Shown: positions 35,801 to 43,205 of the stretch, piece after piece
Layout of the letters: every line of letters starts with the position of its first letter
How positions within the stretch are numbered: the first letter of the stretch is position 1
Origin: Nematopogon swammerdamellus
Lineage: Eukaryota; Arthropoda; Insecta; Lepidoptera; Adelidae
Assembly: GCA_946902875.1 (NCBI GenBank)
Contig: OX336340.1
Coordinates: 5,787,739 to 5,851,738 of the forward strand
Length of the DNA stretch: 64,000 nt
Reading direction: 5' to 3'
Program-made: the position numbers and the translations under genes
Notes under the pieces: generated by a model
Told to the model about the DNA's origin: nothing
What the model saw: the letters and a program-made list of their open reading frames with translations, nothing else
Database searches by the model: none

Positions 35801-38800
35801 GGACGCGGCAAAATTGCCTTCACTGTGGCTAATACCAGATATTAATGAAGTCCTTGACGAACTTGCTCTTGCTTCAAGGACTGGAAGTCTTATAAAGAAT
35901 TGGGATCGATAAAGAGAGGTAAGTCCAGCACGCGGGATGAGAGCGTGGCGCGAGGCGAAACGTCGAGCGCCCTGTAACGGAGCAAGATTGTAAGATTCTC
36001 CTATGTACAGACCGCGGGCCCGGACGTGTTCAGTGAAGCCCGCCCTGAGTTCGTCATCTGATGCTAATATTGTTGTAATTTGTATTGTACCTGCATAGGT
36101 TCTCGGGACTCCGTGTGGTTTTCAATGTGGAGCCAGCTGACTACCCGCGCTGGTCTAAAGCACGTTTCTATGGAGCCAAGGTTACGTTTTTATTATCAGC
36201 GATCGACGTGAAACTTTGCAGACATGTAGTACATAAAATTTCAACCCTTCAATTCATTATAGGTTGATTTAGCTACGAGTATGACCGTGTGACTACCAAA
36301 TTTTTAAGGACTACTGATGTGACCTCAAAAATTTAACACCTGTGGCCTTTGTATTTTTTGTTATTTGTGATCTCCATAATTTTTTTTTAATATACCATCA
36401 ACAGATGGGTGATGATTGATTTTAGATTTCAAAAAAATATTATTAAATAACAAATTGGTTTAATAATTGAGCTCCAGAGCTCGTAGACGATCGTAACGTT
36501 TTGGTAGTAATTTCTGAATATTTCTAAGTATACATTGAAGTCTTCGAGCAGATCCACCTCAGGATGATGGATATGTGGGAAGATCGTGTCATGGTTTAAG
36601 GAAGCCAAAGATTATGTTTTAGGTTAGAACTTTTTTAGGTTCAGTACTTGTCGAAGACGTTGTTCTTGGCATCACTTCAGATTCTTTTAAGGTCAAGTAG
36701 TAACTCGAACTTGGATTTCTACATAATGTTTTTGACTGTTCCGGTTAACCTTTTTTTAACTTTTTTAATTGTTGATGGGTAAAAATCTATGCCAGGACCC
36801 CACGGAAGGATTTTTCGAAGAGACGGGAGACTTCCCTTTGGATCGCTTCTCTTTGGAAACATTTTAAATGTATGATAACTCTCAGATCGTGATATCTGAT
36901 CCCAACGACTACCCAGAGACGACAGTGCACGTGCGGTACTTAGCAGCCGGCCAGAACATGGCTATAAAGCTGTATCCTTTTCTCTACTTGAGCGACCCGC
37001 AGCTGAAGCGCTTCAGCCCAACCGAGAGGAACTGTCGCTTCGAAGACGAACTGAAGCTGGCCTCCACATCGAGATACAGCTTCGAGACATGCTGTACGGA
37101 ATGCAGAATGGAGATGTACAGCAGAATATGTGGATGCCTTCCATATTATTATCCTAGCGGTGAGCTCTCTGTTGACGAACAAAACAAAACACTAGACAAA
37201 ACAAATCGGATATGTAGTTAGGCTCTGTGAGAGAACAGCACACAATACACATACATATATAAATATGTTTCCAAAATCATATCCCGCCTTGCGTAAAGCT
37301 TGGCTTGGATTGATCTTGAAGTTAGAAAACTAGTTTAGTTTCACGTTTACCCAGTTTACGCTTACACGTATTCACAAAATACACATTTTTTTACTGATTT
37401 TGTGTTTTCAGAAGCCTCATTTTCCCCAAAAGAGCTATTTTTTTATTATTTATACACATACATAGGTACCTAATACTAAAGTAAATTCATTTTGTCTATT
37501 CTTAGTCAAAATACTGAGTATTTCTATGTTTTCGAGTAAACACGAAAAGAATCGCAAGAAATCGCTGACGTAATTTGAAATAATTTTCTTTGATACATTA
37601 TATCTTTTGTATTCTTTGTCATCGCATATAGCAAAGCTACGTACTACATGGTGCTACGTACATATAATAAAAGAAGCTTATTTTATTTTCACGTTTTTCA
37701 GGTGAACATATAAAATACTGCACGCTGTCAGATTTGGGATGCCTACGAAATGCCACAGGTGTGATTCATAAATTGCAAATAAAAAAAATCTTATATGAAA
37801 AAATGCTCAAACTAAAGTAAGATGCAACTATACCACAACGATACACAGAACAATCTTAAATACAATTTTATTGTATTGACACCAATATTGTTTATTTGTT
37901 AAATACAAGGGTAACACAAATTATATTGAATTGCAAACAAGATTGTTTATTTGTTAAATACATGGGTAACACAAATTATATTGAATTGCAAATAAGATTG
38001 TTTATTTGTTAAATACAAGAGTAACACAAATTATATTTATAAATAAATTATTAAATTATAACCAAGATTGTTAAACTGTTAACAAGAACATTTAATAGGT
38101 AAGGACGTCTAAACGTACAAAGTCCATTCGTTACCAACCAATCAAAGCGCGATACCGCCCGATACCATCCAATCAGAGCGCGCGCCGTCCCCTGCGCTAC
38201 CCGTGGAGCTCGGCGATGCTGTTTCTCATGTAAGCATTGGACAGTCTGACGTCCAAACTCTCTAAATGTTCTTGACTGTTAAATTTAACTGAGAATTCAG
38301 ACTACACAAGAATACAACACCTTCACACAAAAACACACAAAATATTAATTTCTCATTATAGTGCTGGACGACATGGTGAAAAAGCCTGAGATGCAGTACG
38401 GATGCGAGTGCCTGCCCGAGTGTTCCGACAAGGTGTACCGAGTGAGAAGCAACATTTCACCCGTCCTCCAGTTCATGTTGCCGGATAGTGTGCCGTGAGA
38501 ATATTCAATAGTACCTACAAGATCCGGCAAAGAATTTTTAATCTCATCCGTTATTCGGAAGACGTAGTTTATCGAAAATAAGATACGATACTATCGAAAG
38601 AAGAACTATGCAGGATAATCGACGGCGACTGGGATATTGACCCCAATAATGACCAAAGCGTTATATCCGAATCTATTTTTATCCGACTACGGGGAAGCCA
38701 AAAACATCGGCCAAATCACGGCTATGACGGGTGGACGAGGACTGGAGGAAAATTTTAAAGGCTTATATCCAGCAGTGGACGCATACACACTGGCTTACTG

Positions 38801-41800
38801 TACTGAGTAGGTATAAGAGTAAAATGTGTGGCACATGCACCGACTTATGTACCTGGCACATGCAAGAAGCGTGATGATACGGGCACAGATTACTTAATAG
38901 TTACTTCGTAACAGATAAATCACTCCATAGAAATTGTTCCTACCTTCGGGCTTTAATAGCCTACTGTTTCACATCGCCAATCGCTGCGTGCGAAAATGTA
39001 CCTTAACGATCGAGTGTAAAGTGGTTATTGCTTTGCAGCTGCGCGCAGTTGCGTGGGCGAGCGTCTATGTATACTTCGCGCGGCTGACGAATTTTTACTG
39101 AAAAAGACCGCCGGCGGCCCTTCGGGCGGTAGGTAGTTAGCGCGCGCAAGTACATAGAGTGCGTGAGGCCTGATACGGGGCCGCGTGGGTGCCGCGCTAA
39201 GTTACGTTGACGACAAAAGTATTGTCATGTGCAAAACGTCCCACCCACATTTGCCGGTCCGTGGAATTCAAATATACTCTACCGCCATAGTGACGTCACA
39301 TAATCAGCGACAAACCTGGGTGGGAAGTACAGTTCCTAATATACCACTTACTCGGTAATGCTAAATGTAAAAGTAAATGCTAAAAATAGGTAGGTCATAA
39401 ATGCCAACATAGAAGTAATCGAAGCAACGTAAACAGGGCCGTCTCAGACCAGGCAGGGGCATTTGGGCACATTTGGGGGCCTTTTAGGAAGTACAAAAAA
39501 AAATAATTCATGAAAACATCTATAATTACTTACTTTTAGTTAGTGACTTGAATATTTTAAAGTTATTTTAAATATTTGTATACATTTTATAGAATTAATT
39601 AAGAAATTTTACGCTTTGTATTTTTTCAGGTTTTTTTTTAGATTTAGTAAAATTTTGCTCACTATTTTAAAAATATTGAGAAATATCACCGAGTTTCCGA
39701 TTTACATTCAAATTTATATATGTTAACGGCAATTCTTAGTAAAATACACTTAAAATTGAACTTTTATTTTTCGGTGTAAGCGACGACGTCGGCACTTTGG
39801 GGCCCTCATCTAGCCGGGGACCCTGTGCTCGTACCCCTTGTGCCCTTATGGAAAAGACTTCCCTGAACATAAATCATTTGCTATTTTCATTTTATATTTC
39901 AATGATAATCTAGCCATTTTATGATCTCACTGTTAGACATAGACCTCCCACTTTACGCCCTTATTCATATGAGCCGACCAGTAGGATTGAACTGAAGTGA
40001 ACAGAAGTGACTCAAGTCACAGAAAAATCTCGCTAGGTAGTAGGCGAGCTACTACCGCGCGCCGGGTTGGTTTGGTTTCGTGAATTCGATGAACGATCCC
40101 CGTGTGCTTCAACGCTTTCGTTTTTTGACATTGAAAATGTCTTTTGGTTCGTTTCAGTATAGGCCCCGATTTCACAAAAAAGTGCGATCCCCTTATATCT
40201 CGGAGAGTTGTGAAGATATGATATTCAAAAAAGGCTCAAAATACGCGTATTTATGAGAGCTATAAGGTGCAAAAATAATTATTCGAGAAAGTAAAAAACG
40301 AAAAAAGTTATGGCCGAAATAGTGAAAAAAATAATAATTTTTTCCCAATTTTTTATTTTGGCGCTTGATATTTTGGAAACGAAGAATGATATCAAAAATT
40401 TGAGAAAAACTCCTCTGGAGAGTTTAGTCAGCTACAATTTGAGCCTAAAACAAAGACGATCGGGTTAAGGGCTTGCCCTGAAAAAAGAAATTCACAGATT
40501 TCGTACCTCACACGACTATCGAGCACATTGCAAATGAATCTACGGAATTCGAAAAAATATTGTCGCTGAGCGACACGAGGAAGTCGGGATAAGGAAAAGG
40601 TTAGTTGGGGTCTGATGATGGAGCCGGAATGAAGCCATAGGAACTCCTAAACCACACATGATAAATCGACCGTGTTTGGGCTCGTTGGATTTGTCTTCGC
40701 AAGTACTCTAGTCATATGTTATTTCCAGGGTCCTGATGATGGAGCCGGAAGAAAGCCATAGGAACTCCTAAACTACACATGATAAATCCACCATATTTGG
40801 GCTCGTTGGATATAGGAATATAGGAATATAGGTTAGGTTAGAAGATGCGTCGCATTGAAAATGAATTCAACAAAATAAAAAAAATATATTACATTATTTA
40901 TATATTTTTTATTATTTTTCAAAAACACAAGCAGCTTAAAAAATGTGAACTAAAATTTAGACAGAAAAAGAGATAAGCTTGACATTATGTCTAACTAAAG
41001 TAACAAATTAATAAGTATCAAATATAAAAATATAATATAAGGATATACTCCAATCAATAAAGCATTTCCACTCGACGTAATTCCTCTGTCGCTGAATCTT
41101 TGCAGTGTGATAAAGTAGGGTTTAAAATACACGTTTGACAAATTATCTAGGATTTTCTAACCTAACCTATATTCCTATATTCCTATATCCAACGAGCCCA
41201 AATATGGTGGATTTATCATGTGTAGTTTAGGAGTTCCTATGGCTTCCTTCCGGCTCCATCATCAGGACCCTGGAAATAATATATGACTAGAGTACTTGCG
41301 AAGACAAATCCAACGAGCCCAAACACGATGGTCTTATCATGTGTAGTTTAGGAGTTCCTATGGCTTCCTTCCGGCTGCATCATCAGAACCCAACTAACCT
41401 TTTCCTTATTCCGACTTTCTCGTGTCGCTCAGCGACAAAAAAAAATTTCGAATTCCGTAGATTCATTTTCAATGTGCTCGATAGTCGTGTAAGGCACGAA
41501 ATCTGTGAATTTTTTATGGAAAAAAAGCAAATTTCCGCGCTGCTCTGAGTTTTTATATTTTATTTACTTAATGGTCCCCCGACTCCTTTAAGTAAGTAAA
41601 CGGAAATTATGTTTGAATTTTTAATGGTCGGTGTTTTTTTTAAATTTGTAATTTATCTTTTATTTCAAGCTTTAAAAAAAACCGCATGAAAATCGGTCCA
41701 CTTTTTAAGATAATGCATTTTTATTACTTAATTACTTGATTACAAACATAGCTAACAACCATCCCGATTAAACCTGCTTTCTAATAAAAAAAAACGCATC

Positions 41801-42618
41801 CAAATCGGACCATCCGTTTGGGAGCAACTATGCCACAGACAGAAACATCCATACACACATTCACCCACCCTCAAATACACACATACACACAACTTATAAG
41901 ACCCCTATTTTTTCTTTGGGGGTTAAAAAAACCAGACGAGCGGGCTTGGTGGGCGGGCGTGAACTTGGCCGGTTTATTTCTATATTACTTCCTTGTTAGG
42001 CAGACACCTCTTTCTGCACTCTTCTCCTTTGCTTTCCATTAAATGTATTAAATTGTTTTTTTCTTTTTCAGAATAAACGACTCCGTGAGCACCCTGAGTG
42101 TATACTACAAAAAACCGACATGCACTTTATACAAAAAGGTTCTTTTAATGGATTGGTATGACCTTATAGGTAGGTGCGTAAGCGCAACCGTATTGCTATT
42201 CAATGATCTATTTTATTAATGGCCCTGGGTAACGTACCCAACGCTCCTAACCAATGAGGAGCGTTGCAATTTCCTTTCGTACTTTTGTGACGATTCACTT
42301 TATCTGAGTTAGGAACCCATTCCAAGCGTTAAAAAACTTCGCTTGAAAAGTCCTAAAACAAAAGTTGTTCAGTTCCACGTTGTGTACGTGGAACTGATTA
42401 TTATTCTAATTACTCAATGAATCCTCTCATTATTCCAATTATGTTACTTCGGACACCATGTGTATAAATATTATTTCATTTCAGCGACATACGGTGGAAT
42501 ATTCTCACTAAGCGTCGGCGCTTCCATGGTAACTGCTGTGGAGGTCACACACATAATCCTACAGAGTTTTGTAAATCTGACGAGGAAAGGATATCATGAT
42601 GTTGTATTCGGAAAATAA
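10778..42618 (+). CDS. ppk: Pickpocket-type DEG/ENaC sodium channel subunit, gene A (complete, 10 exons)
   Basis: Coding exons at 10778-10984, 12737-12843, 15472-15640, 16390-16526, 36099-36180, 36886-37159, 37702-37758, 38362-38494, 42072-42169 and 42485-42618 join without a frame break to 465 residues and a TAA stop. All introns are GT-AG. The protein has the family layout: short cytoplasmic N-terminus, TM1 (about 36-57), PFPSVIIC motif (79-86), a large cysteine-rich extracellular domain with CCTEC and CECLPEC signatures, then TM2 with GAS (433-435) and a conserved Glu (441). Family members form trimeric amiloride-sensitive cation channels in the plasma membrane, used in mechano-, chemo- or osmosensation. 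The length suits the short end of the family. The usual His-Gly before TM1 is Gln-Gly (23-24). An AG acceptor at 10763-10764 implies an upstream 5' exon, so the true start could lie further upstream. The member within the family is not determined. Confidence 0.93.
11015..11187 (+). pseudogene. LINE 3' end, second family, beside ppk A exon 1
   Basis: Plus strand; CTTGTGTCGCACTGCAAAGG through CTTCAAATCGCGGGTCAATA to GGCTGTGCCTGAGGCTCCGA. Starts 30 bp after the exon 1 donor. Confidence 0.65.
11488..11582. repeat. 45-bp hairpin in ppk A intron 1
   Basis: Arms 11488-11532 and 11538-11582 with a 5-base loop and one mismatch. Confidence 0.88.
12006..12610 (+). mobile_element. GGTTTCCGTA/GTCC-type element, interrupted by a SINE
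   Basis: GGTTTCCGTACCCCGTACGG at 12011, a short GTCC run, then the body. The stretch TGTTATTTTGGCGGGTATAA occurs before (12139) and after (12507) the SINE. Confidence 0.6.
12219..12497 (-). mobile_element. SINE, family 1, head type b, inside a GTCC-repeat element
   Basis: Minus-strand copy with the shared tail. It interrupts a GGTTTCCGTA-type element: the host segment GTGTTATTTTGGCGGGTATA is present on both sides (about 12140 and 12507), so a long stretch of host sequence flanks the insertion in duplicate. Confidence 0.72.
12737..12843 (+). CDS. ppk: ppk gene A, exon 2 (FPSV motif)
   Basis: Follows the acceptor TTTTTTTCAG. Carries VPFPSVIICNENA, the hallmark immediately after TM1 in DEG/ENaC proteins. 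Several GT donors overlap at 12842-12846. The one after 12843 (phase 2) is chosen because exon 3 is open only when it receives two bases, and because the paralogous exon in gene B also ends in phase 2. Confidence 0.88.
12850..13755. other. ppk A intron 2, first part
   Basis: No gene. 13183-13345 (ACTGCTGGACATACGCCTCT and flanks) is a dispersed repeat; related pieces occur near 20990 and 38760. Confidence 0.5.
13756..14226 (+). mobile_element. GGTTTCCGTA/GTCC-type non-autonomous element (full length)
   Basis: From GGATTCCGTATCCGGTATGG through a GTCT/GTCC run (13804-13895) and CTGTATCTCTTAAACCGTAA to a B-box-like GCGAGTTCGACTCGCACTTG followed by a T run. The same in reverse at 43681-44072. Looks Pol III-derived, but no A box is recognised. 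Confidence 0.65.
14778..15395. repeat. Two LINE 3' tails head-on (inverted pair)
   Basis: 14778-15010 reads on the minus strand as ...FPESFNLGIFKRRI, and 15180-15395 reads on the plus strand as ...FPESFDLGVSKRRV; both continue into GGTCCCTCGGCACA and AACCACCCATGCTGG. The two copies face each other across about 170 bp, just upstream of exon 3 of ppk gene A. Confidence 0.65.
15472..15640 (+). CDS. ppk: ppk gene A, exon 3 (extracellular, finger-like region)
   Basis: Acceptor TTTATTTTCAG ends at 15471 and donor GTAAGT starts at 15641. One base completes a split Val codon, then 56 codons follow. Only this of the three frames is open. It encodes a charged segment with RREEFF and FNELFKILYSHYYD that aligns by position and intron phase with exon 3 of gene B. 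Confidence 0.87.
15855..16201 (+). mobile_element. Helitron 3' remnant with 68-bp repeats in ppk A intron 3
   Basis: Four to five degenerate units with the GGCCTTCGGCCTCGCC core, followed by a diverged terminal hairpin region and AACTAGT at 16196-16202. No 5' TC end is seen upstream, so it is 5'-truncated. It ends about 190 bp before exon 4. Confidence 0.7.
16390..16526 (+). CDS. ppk: ppk gene A, exon 4 (first conserved cysteines)
   Basis: Acceptor TTGTTTCAG, phase 0; ends GAC AG|GTTCGT in phase 2. Encodes the pattern C-x(6)-C-x(8)-C-x-x-IF ... G-x-CC-x-FNY, which is the first disulfide cluster of the ENaC extracellular domain. The 3' splice partner lies 19.6 kb downstream. SINE debris starts within about 10 bp of the donor. 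Confidence 0.9.
16534..16645 (+). mobile_element. SINE fragment, family 2
   Basis: Body fragment (GTTGCCGACTGGATTGGTAC to CATAGCCAGCAATCCAAAGG) directly upstream of the full-length copy, starting 8 bp after the exon 4 donor of ppk gene A. Confidence 0.65.
16652..17047 (+). mobile_element. SINE, family 2, tRNA-derived (full length)
   Basis: Head GGCGGGTGGCCGAGTGATTT with a B box AGAGGTTCGAATCCGGTCGG at about 16691, the family body, and an ATTACATAAAAAAAAAA end. In ppk A intron 4, about 125 bp after exon 4. Confidence 0.78.
17100..18709 (-). repeat. Right arm of the 1.6-kb inverted repeat
   Basis: Mirror copy of 1-1610. It lies in intron 4 of ppk gene A, about 570 bp past exon 4. An 18-bp stretch CAATGACGTATCATGTAT near its outer end (18650-18667) recurs at 18910-18927, next to the GC-rich THAP leader. 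Confidence 0.93.
17941..18271 (+). mobile_element. SINE, family 1, head type b (mirror copy)
   Basis: The same element as 439-770, duplicated as part of the inverted repeat arm. Confidence 0.75.
19096..19172 (+). CDS. THAP zinc-finger first exon (orphan or start of a THAP gene)
   Basis: ATG opens MPGCVLRYCKNHTKN and ends in GISFHR at a strong donor, AG|GTAAGT (phase 2). The start MPxC-x(4)-C and the segment ending FHR (normally followed by FP) are the N-terminus of the THAP (C2CH) DNA-binding domain, found in P-element-type transposases and in host proteins domesticated from them. A GC-rich, CpG-rich stretch (about 18950-19090) directly upstream looks like a promoter or 5' UTR. No second THAP exon was found in the remaining 17 kb of ppk intron 4, so this may be a displaced exon copy, or the rest may lie much further away. 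Confidence 0.6.
19199..19711. mobile_element. MITE with about 48-bp terminal inverted repeats
   Basis: ATATAAGGTCTTTCAAAATT...CTAAGGGGGGTTCTG at the left, reverse complement at the right (19660-19709). About 510 bp; AT-rich interior without genes. Begins 27 bp after the donor of the THAP exon. Confidence 0.78.
19712..21302. other. Intron 4 of ppk A, non-coding
   Basis: 20200-20430 (ATTTTATTCATTTGTACACA, CTCAAGGGCCGCTGTTTTTA) resembles a LINE 3' untranslated region on the minus strand. Otherwise AT-rich, with the inverted repeat at 20695 noted separately. Confidence 0.45.
20695..20829. repeat. Inverted-repeat element
   Basis: AACGGCTTTACTCGC and CGAAATACGAGCTGTGTGGC at the left, mirrored at the right (20775-20829), around GGCCCATCATCATGAGCAC. 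About 135 bp. Confidence 0.8.
21303..21366 (-). tRNA. tRNA-like sequence, probably pseudogene
   Basis: On the minus strand GTGCCCG at the start pairs with CGGGCAC at the end (7-bp acceptor stem). TAGTCTAGTGGTAACGC is a good D arm/A box and GCGGGTTCAAATCCCGG a good T arm/B box. The anticodon arm CTTCT-CAATGC-AGAAG has only six loop bases, so no anticodon can be assigned with confidence. Either a decayed tRNA gene or the head of a SINE; no obvious SINE body follows. Confidence 0.45.
21661..22067. repeat. Pyrimidine-rich low-complexity tract
   Basis: Mostly C and T (CCTCCC, CCCTTCC motifs) for about 400 bp, without a fixed period. Open frames in it are compositional. Preceded by GC-rich GGCCGGGCCGGCC at 21468-21486. 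Confidence 0.85.
22064..22381 (-). mobile_element. SINE, family 1, tRNA/5S head (deleted tail)
   Basis: Minus-strand element from poly-A (T run near 22062) to GAGCTACCCAGGCTGACA. The tail lacks part of the CACCCGG block; the 5S-like part reads CATCCAAGTGTTGACCGCGC on the plus strand. Confidence 0.7.
22577..22745 (+). mobile_element. GGTTTCCGTA/GTCC-type element, fragment
   Basis: GGTTTCCGTATCCCTGTACG, GTCTGTCTGTCCGTCCGTCC and CTTGAACCGTAATAGGAAGC; the 3' part is missing. Confidence 0.6.
22829..24111 (-). mobile_element. Defective piggyBac-like DNA transposon
   Basis: The ends are inverted repeats: right end, read on the minus strand, CACGTTGAACGCCATACG flanked by TTAA (24108-24111); left end CACGTTCAACGCCACATG flanked by TTAC (degenerate TTAA). 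Minus-strand reading frames inside hold an acidic SESEDSDYE segment, then KVRRTCHQCYAKN and FLCLPCFNMTHG, i.e. a C-x2-C...C...C-x2-CF array typical of the C-terminal cysteine domain of piggyBac transposases. The catalytic core is missing. About 1.28 kb in all. Confidence 0.65.
23353..23870 (-). pseudogene. Remnants of piggyBac-like transposase
   Basis: Two minus-strand open segments. 23870-23640 reads LRMFYAFLAKNDYFEDFELTQ and a Leu/Asn-rich helix, then a stop. 23604-23353, in another frame, reads an acidic start followed by a Lys/Arg-rich stretch and the C-terminal zinc-ribbon-like cysteines, ending MTHG and stop. The aspartate-containing catalytic core expected between N- and C-terminal parts is absent, so this is an internally deleted, non-functional copy. 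The first segment's relation to the transposase is an inference from position only. Confidence 0.5.
24112..25197 (-). repeat. Composite repeat block, copy 3, without the SINE/satellite insert
   Basis: Inverted copy. GGGGATAACCATGACGTGGT at about 24825-24845 joins the two flanks that in copies 1 and 2 surround the SINE and satellite. Its outer side is broken by the piggyBac-like element at the TTAA. Confidence 0.72.
24961..25197. repeat. Long foldback hairpin, copy 3 (diverged)
   Basis: Same arms (GAACCCTAGAGTTGAAGGCG and its reverse complement), shorter and more diverged; the loop is in the opposite orientation to the other two, consistent with the whole block being inverted here. Confidence 0.82.
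25271..25332. repeat. Palindrome with alternating CG core
   Basis: Arms ATCCACAGAGCACGGAATAC and its near-complement enclose (CG)7 and a short G run. Alternating CG favours Z-DNA; the arms favour a cruciform. Confidence 0.85.
25432..25488. repeat. Hairpin
   Basis: ATTATGACAATTAAACTAAC and its reverse complement around ACTTCTTGT; the right arm carries a short AAATTG duplication. Confidence 0.75.
25975..26290 (+). mobile_element. SINE, family 1, head type b
   Basis: Plus-strand copy starting near GTGTGGGGTTGATCCTTTAA and ending GTCAGTTTCCATAAAAAA. Full shared tail. Confidence 0.72.
26370..26556 (-). mobile_element. SINE head fragment, family 1, tRNA/5S type
   Basis: Contains the reverse complement of the tRNA/5S head (CATCCAAGTACTGACCGCGC, GACCTACCGAGGCTGACC) and a short part of the tail. 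The rest is lost. Confidence 0.65.
26785..27149. mobile_element. MITE with about 55-bp terminal inverted repeats
   Basis: ATGTCAAAAATTTCGGGAGG at the left and CCTCCCGAAATTTTTGTCAT at the right, each continuing through CACTCAAATAAACAC. About 365 bp. Confidence 0.78.
27330..27552 (+). mobile_element. SINE fragment, family 2
   Basis: Plus-strand body and end (CTTACTAGGTGGTAGGCACA ... TGGATTACATAAAAAAA), head missing and more diverged than the other copies. Confidence 0.62.
28385..29640 (-). repeat. 68-bp minisatellite array of the outer Helitron
   Basis: About 17-18 units of a 68-bp repeat whose core GGCCGAAGGCC can form a short hairpin. It ends next to the CTAG terminus. Units vary at a few positions (CTGCG/CTACG, ACGAT/ACCAT). 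Confidence 0.9.
29642..32669 (+). mobile_element. Inner Helitron (plus strand) inserted in its own family member
   Basis: Starts TCCATACTAATATT at 29642 and ends hairpin (32651-32663) plus CTAG (32666-32669), flanked by A and T. Joining the flanks (ACCATAA with TATTACAT) exactly recreates the uninterrupted sequence seen inside the inner copy itself around 31730-31745. Contains two tandem 878-bp modules (about 29642-30519, 30520-31397), a 350-bp module and about 13 units of the 68-bp repeat (31745-32635). Confidence 0.82.
31745..32635 (+). repeat. 68-bp minisatellite array of the inner Helitron
   Basis: The same unit as at 28385-29640 in the opposite orientation, about 13 copies, ending next to the CTAG terminus at 32669. 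Confidence 0.9.
34830..34927. repeat. Hairpin element with 42-bp arms
   Basis: GGCACGTAAATTGGCCTCCG...AGCGTTATAC at the left, reverse complement at the right, loop CAACGATCGCATGC. Lies 36 bp past the outer Helitron end. Confidence 0.82.
34930..36098. other. End of ppk A intron 4
   Basis: A GC-rich island (35235-35375) between ACAGGGTGTCCCCGGACTAG and GGTCTAAAGGCGCCCACACA is probably a transposon. 35757-35910 has about 50 open codons (KLPSLWLIPDINEVLDELAL) ending in TAA, followed 9 bp later by a GTAAGT; no family recognised, and it is not needed by the channel reading frame. Confidence 0.45.
36099..36180 (+). CDS. ppk: ppk gene A, exon 5 (GLRV beta-ball strand)
   Basis: Acceptor TGCATAG ends at 36098; donor AAG|GTTACG. 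The first base completes the Arg codon split with exon 4. Encodes SGLRVVFNVEPADYPRW, the conserved strand after the FN motif in ENaC proteins. It ends in phase 0 with GAK, which joins exon 6 IVISDPNDYPE. Confidence 0.88.
36181..36885. other. ppk A intron 5
   Basis: AT-rich, nothing recognised. Confidence 0.6.
36886..37159 (+). CDS. ppk: ppk gene A, exon 6 (palm/thumb, CCTEC)
   Basis: The longest exon, 91 codons plus one base. It begins ATC GTG ATA after a CTCTCAG acceptor and ends AGC G|GTGAGC. Contains SDPNDYPE, an RNCRF cysteine, then ETCCTECRMEMYSRICGCLPYYYP, the most diagnostic cysteine cluster of the family. Gene B has an extra intron within the corresponding region. Confidence 0.92.
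37702..37758 (+). CDS. ppk: ppk gene A, exon 7 (YCTLSDLGCL microexon)
   Basis: 57 bp between CGTTTTTCAG and CAG|GTGTGA, phase 1 at both ends. It encodes the YC-x(6)-C pair found downstream of the CLPYYYP segment in pickpocket proteins. Too short to be found as an open frame alone; supported by phase continuity with both neighbours. Confidence 0.85.
37884..38042. repeat. 55-bp minisatellite, three units, in ppk A intron 7
   Basis: ATTGTTTATTTGTTAAATAC recurs at 37887, 37942 and 37997; the units differ by single bases. Confidence 0.85.
38362..38494 (+). CDS. ppk: ppk gene A, exon 8 (CECLPEC)
   Basis: Acceptor TCATTATAG; the first two bases complete GTG. Encodes GCECLPECSDKVY, the C-x-CLP-x-C signature. 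The reading frame would meet TGA four bases later, so the donor CC|GTGAGA (phase 2) is required; exon 9 restores the frame exactly by completing CCA. Confidence 0.87.
38495..40488. other. ppk A intron 8, first part
   Basis: Dispersed repeats only: GCAGTGGACGC piece near 38770, GC-rich block 39000-39250 with CCGCCGGCGGCCCTTCGGGC, and 40110-40180 (TGAAAATGTCTTTTGGTTCG), which matches 27670-27745. Confidence 0.5.
40489..41511. repeat. Large foldback element in ppk A intron 8
   Basis: Arms of about 355 bp (40489-40842 and 41155-41511), highly similar reverse complements, around a 310-bp AT-rich spacer. Each arm contains two copies of a module with GATGATGGAGCCGGAA and CTAAACTACACATGATAAAT, also found near 5050, 24640 and 56870. 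No genes. Confidence 0.82.
42072..42169 (+). CDS. ppk: ppk gene A, exon 9 (pre-TM2)
   Basis: Acceptor TTCTTTTTCAG, donor ATA G|GTAGGT (phase 1). Encodes the beta strand LSVYYKKPTCTLYKK and then MDWYDLIG leading into TM2. This segment usually precedes the degenerin site. Confidence 0.88.
42485..42618 (+). CDS. ppk: ppk gene A, exon 10 (TM2, selectivity filter, stop)
   Basis: Acceptor ATTTCAG. Encodes YGGIFSLSVGASMVTAVE, matching the GG...G-x-S...E core of TM2, where G-x-S sets cation selectivity. A short 24-residue cytoplasmic tail ends in TAA at 42616-42618. No clear AATAAA lies within the next 150 bp. Confidence 0.92.
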
Positions 42619-42844
42619 TATTATATTTCTTATTACTATAAGTAAGCTATTATTGTATATATTGCTATTGTATAGTTTTCTCGGAAACGGCGGCGCGGAG
42701 GTGCGGAGCACCGACGACGATAGATAAAAAATTTTATCAGTAATTGGATTTTAGCTACGATAGAAGTGCCTTATTTCCTTCCTACAAGCCTTTGAGCGGC
42801 CGCATTTACAAATTCGCACGAGTGGCGCGGCGAATAGCGAACGT

Positions 42845-42901
42845 TATAGTGCTCCTATATTATTCTATACCAGGTATCCAATAGAATATAGGAGCACTAT
42901 A
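42845..42901. repeat. Hairpin 3' of ppk gene A
   Basis: TATAGTGCTCCTATATTATTC and its near-complement around CCAGGTATCC. Confidence 0.75.
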
Positions 42902-42904
42902 CCT

Positions 42905-43145
42905 TTTTTTATGGATAGCGCGACCTGTCGCATCGTTTCACTTACAAGTAGGTGTCTAACGATGCCCATGGACATTCTGTGTGATGCACGGGGATTGCGA
43001 ATGCCATACCGACCTGACGCCCCTTTTGAAAAACCCCAGGCTGTACTTGGGAGGAAATAGTTGGGCAGGGAGTGCGTTCCACATTTTCCCGGTTCTGTGA
43101 ACAAAAGACCTCCACCCAAAAAGCCAGCCAGATAGCCACGAGAAA
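42905..43145 (-). pseudogene. LINE tail, same family, 5'-truncated
   Basis: Minus strand; GKMWNALPAQLFPPKYSLGF then a frame change. Next to a 5-bp CATGC tandem repeat (43163-43200). 290 bp past the stop codon of ppk gene A. Confidence 0.68.
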
Positions 43146-43162
43146 ATCGAGGAAGTTCGATA

Positions 43163-43205
43163 CCATGCCATGCCATGCCTTGCCATGCCATGCCATGACG
43201 TGCCA
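43163..43205. repeat. CATGC tandem repeat
   Basis: About eight 5-bp units (CCATG/CATGC) at the end of a LINE tail. Confidence 0.8.

Noticed and set aside
38461..38506. Stop codon in ppk A exon 8 (frame reads to TGA at about 38495) as a sign of a pseudogene
   Set aside because: A GTGAGA donor just before the stop restores the frame with exon 9, giving the expected pre-TM2 sequence.
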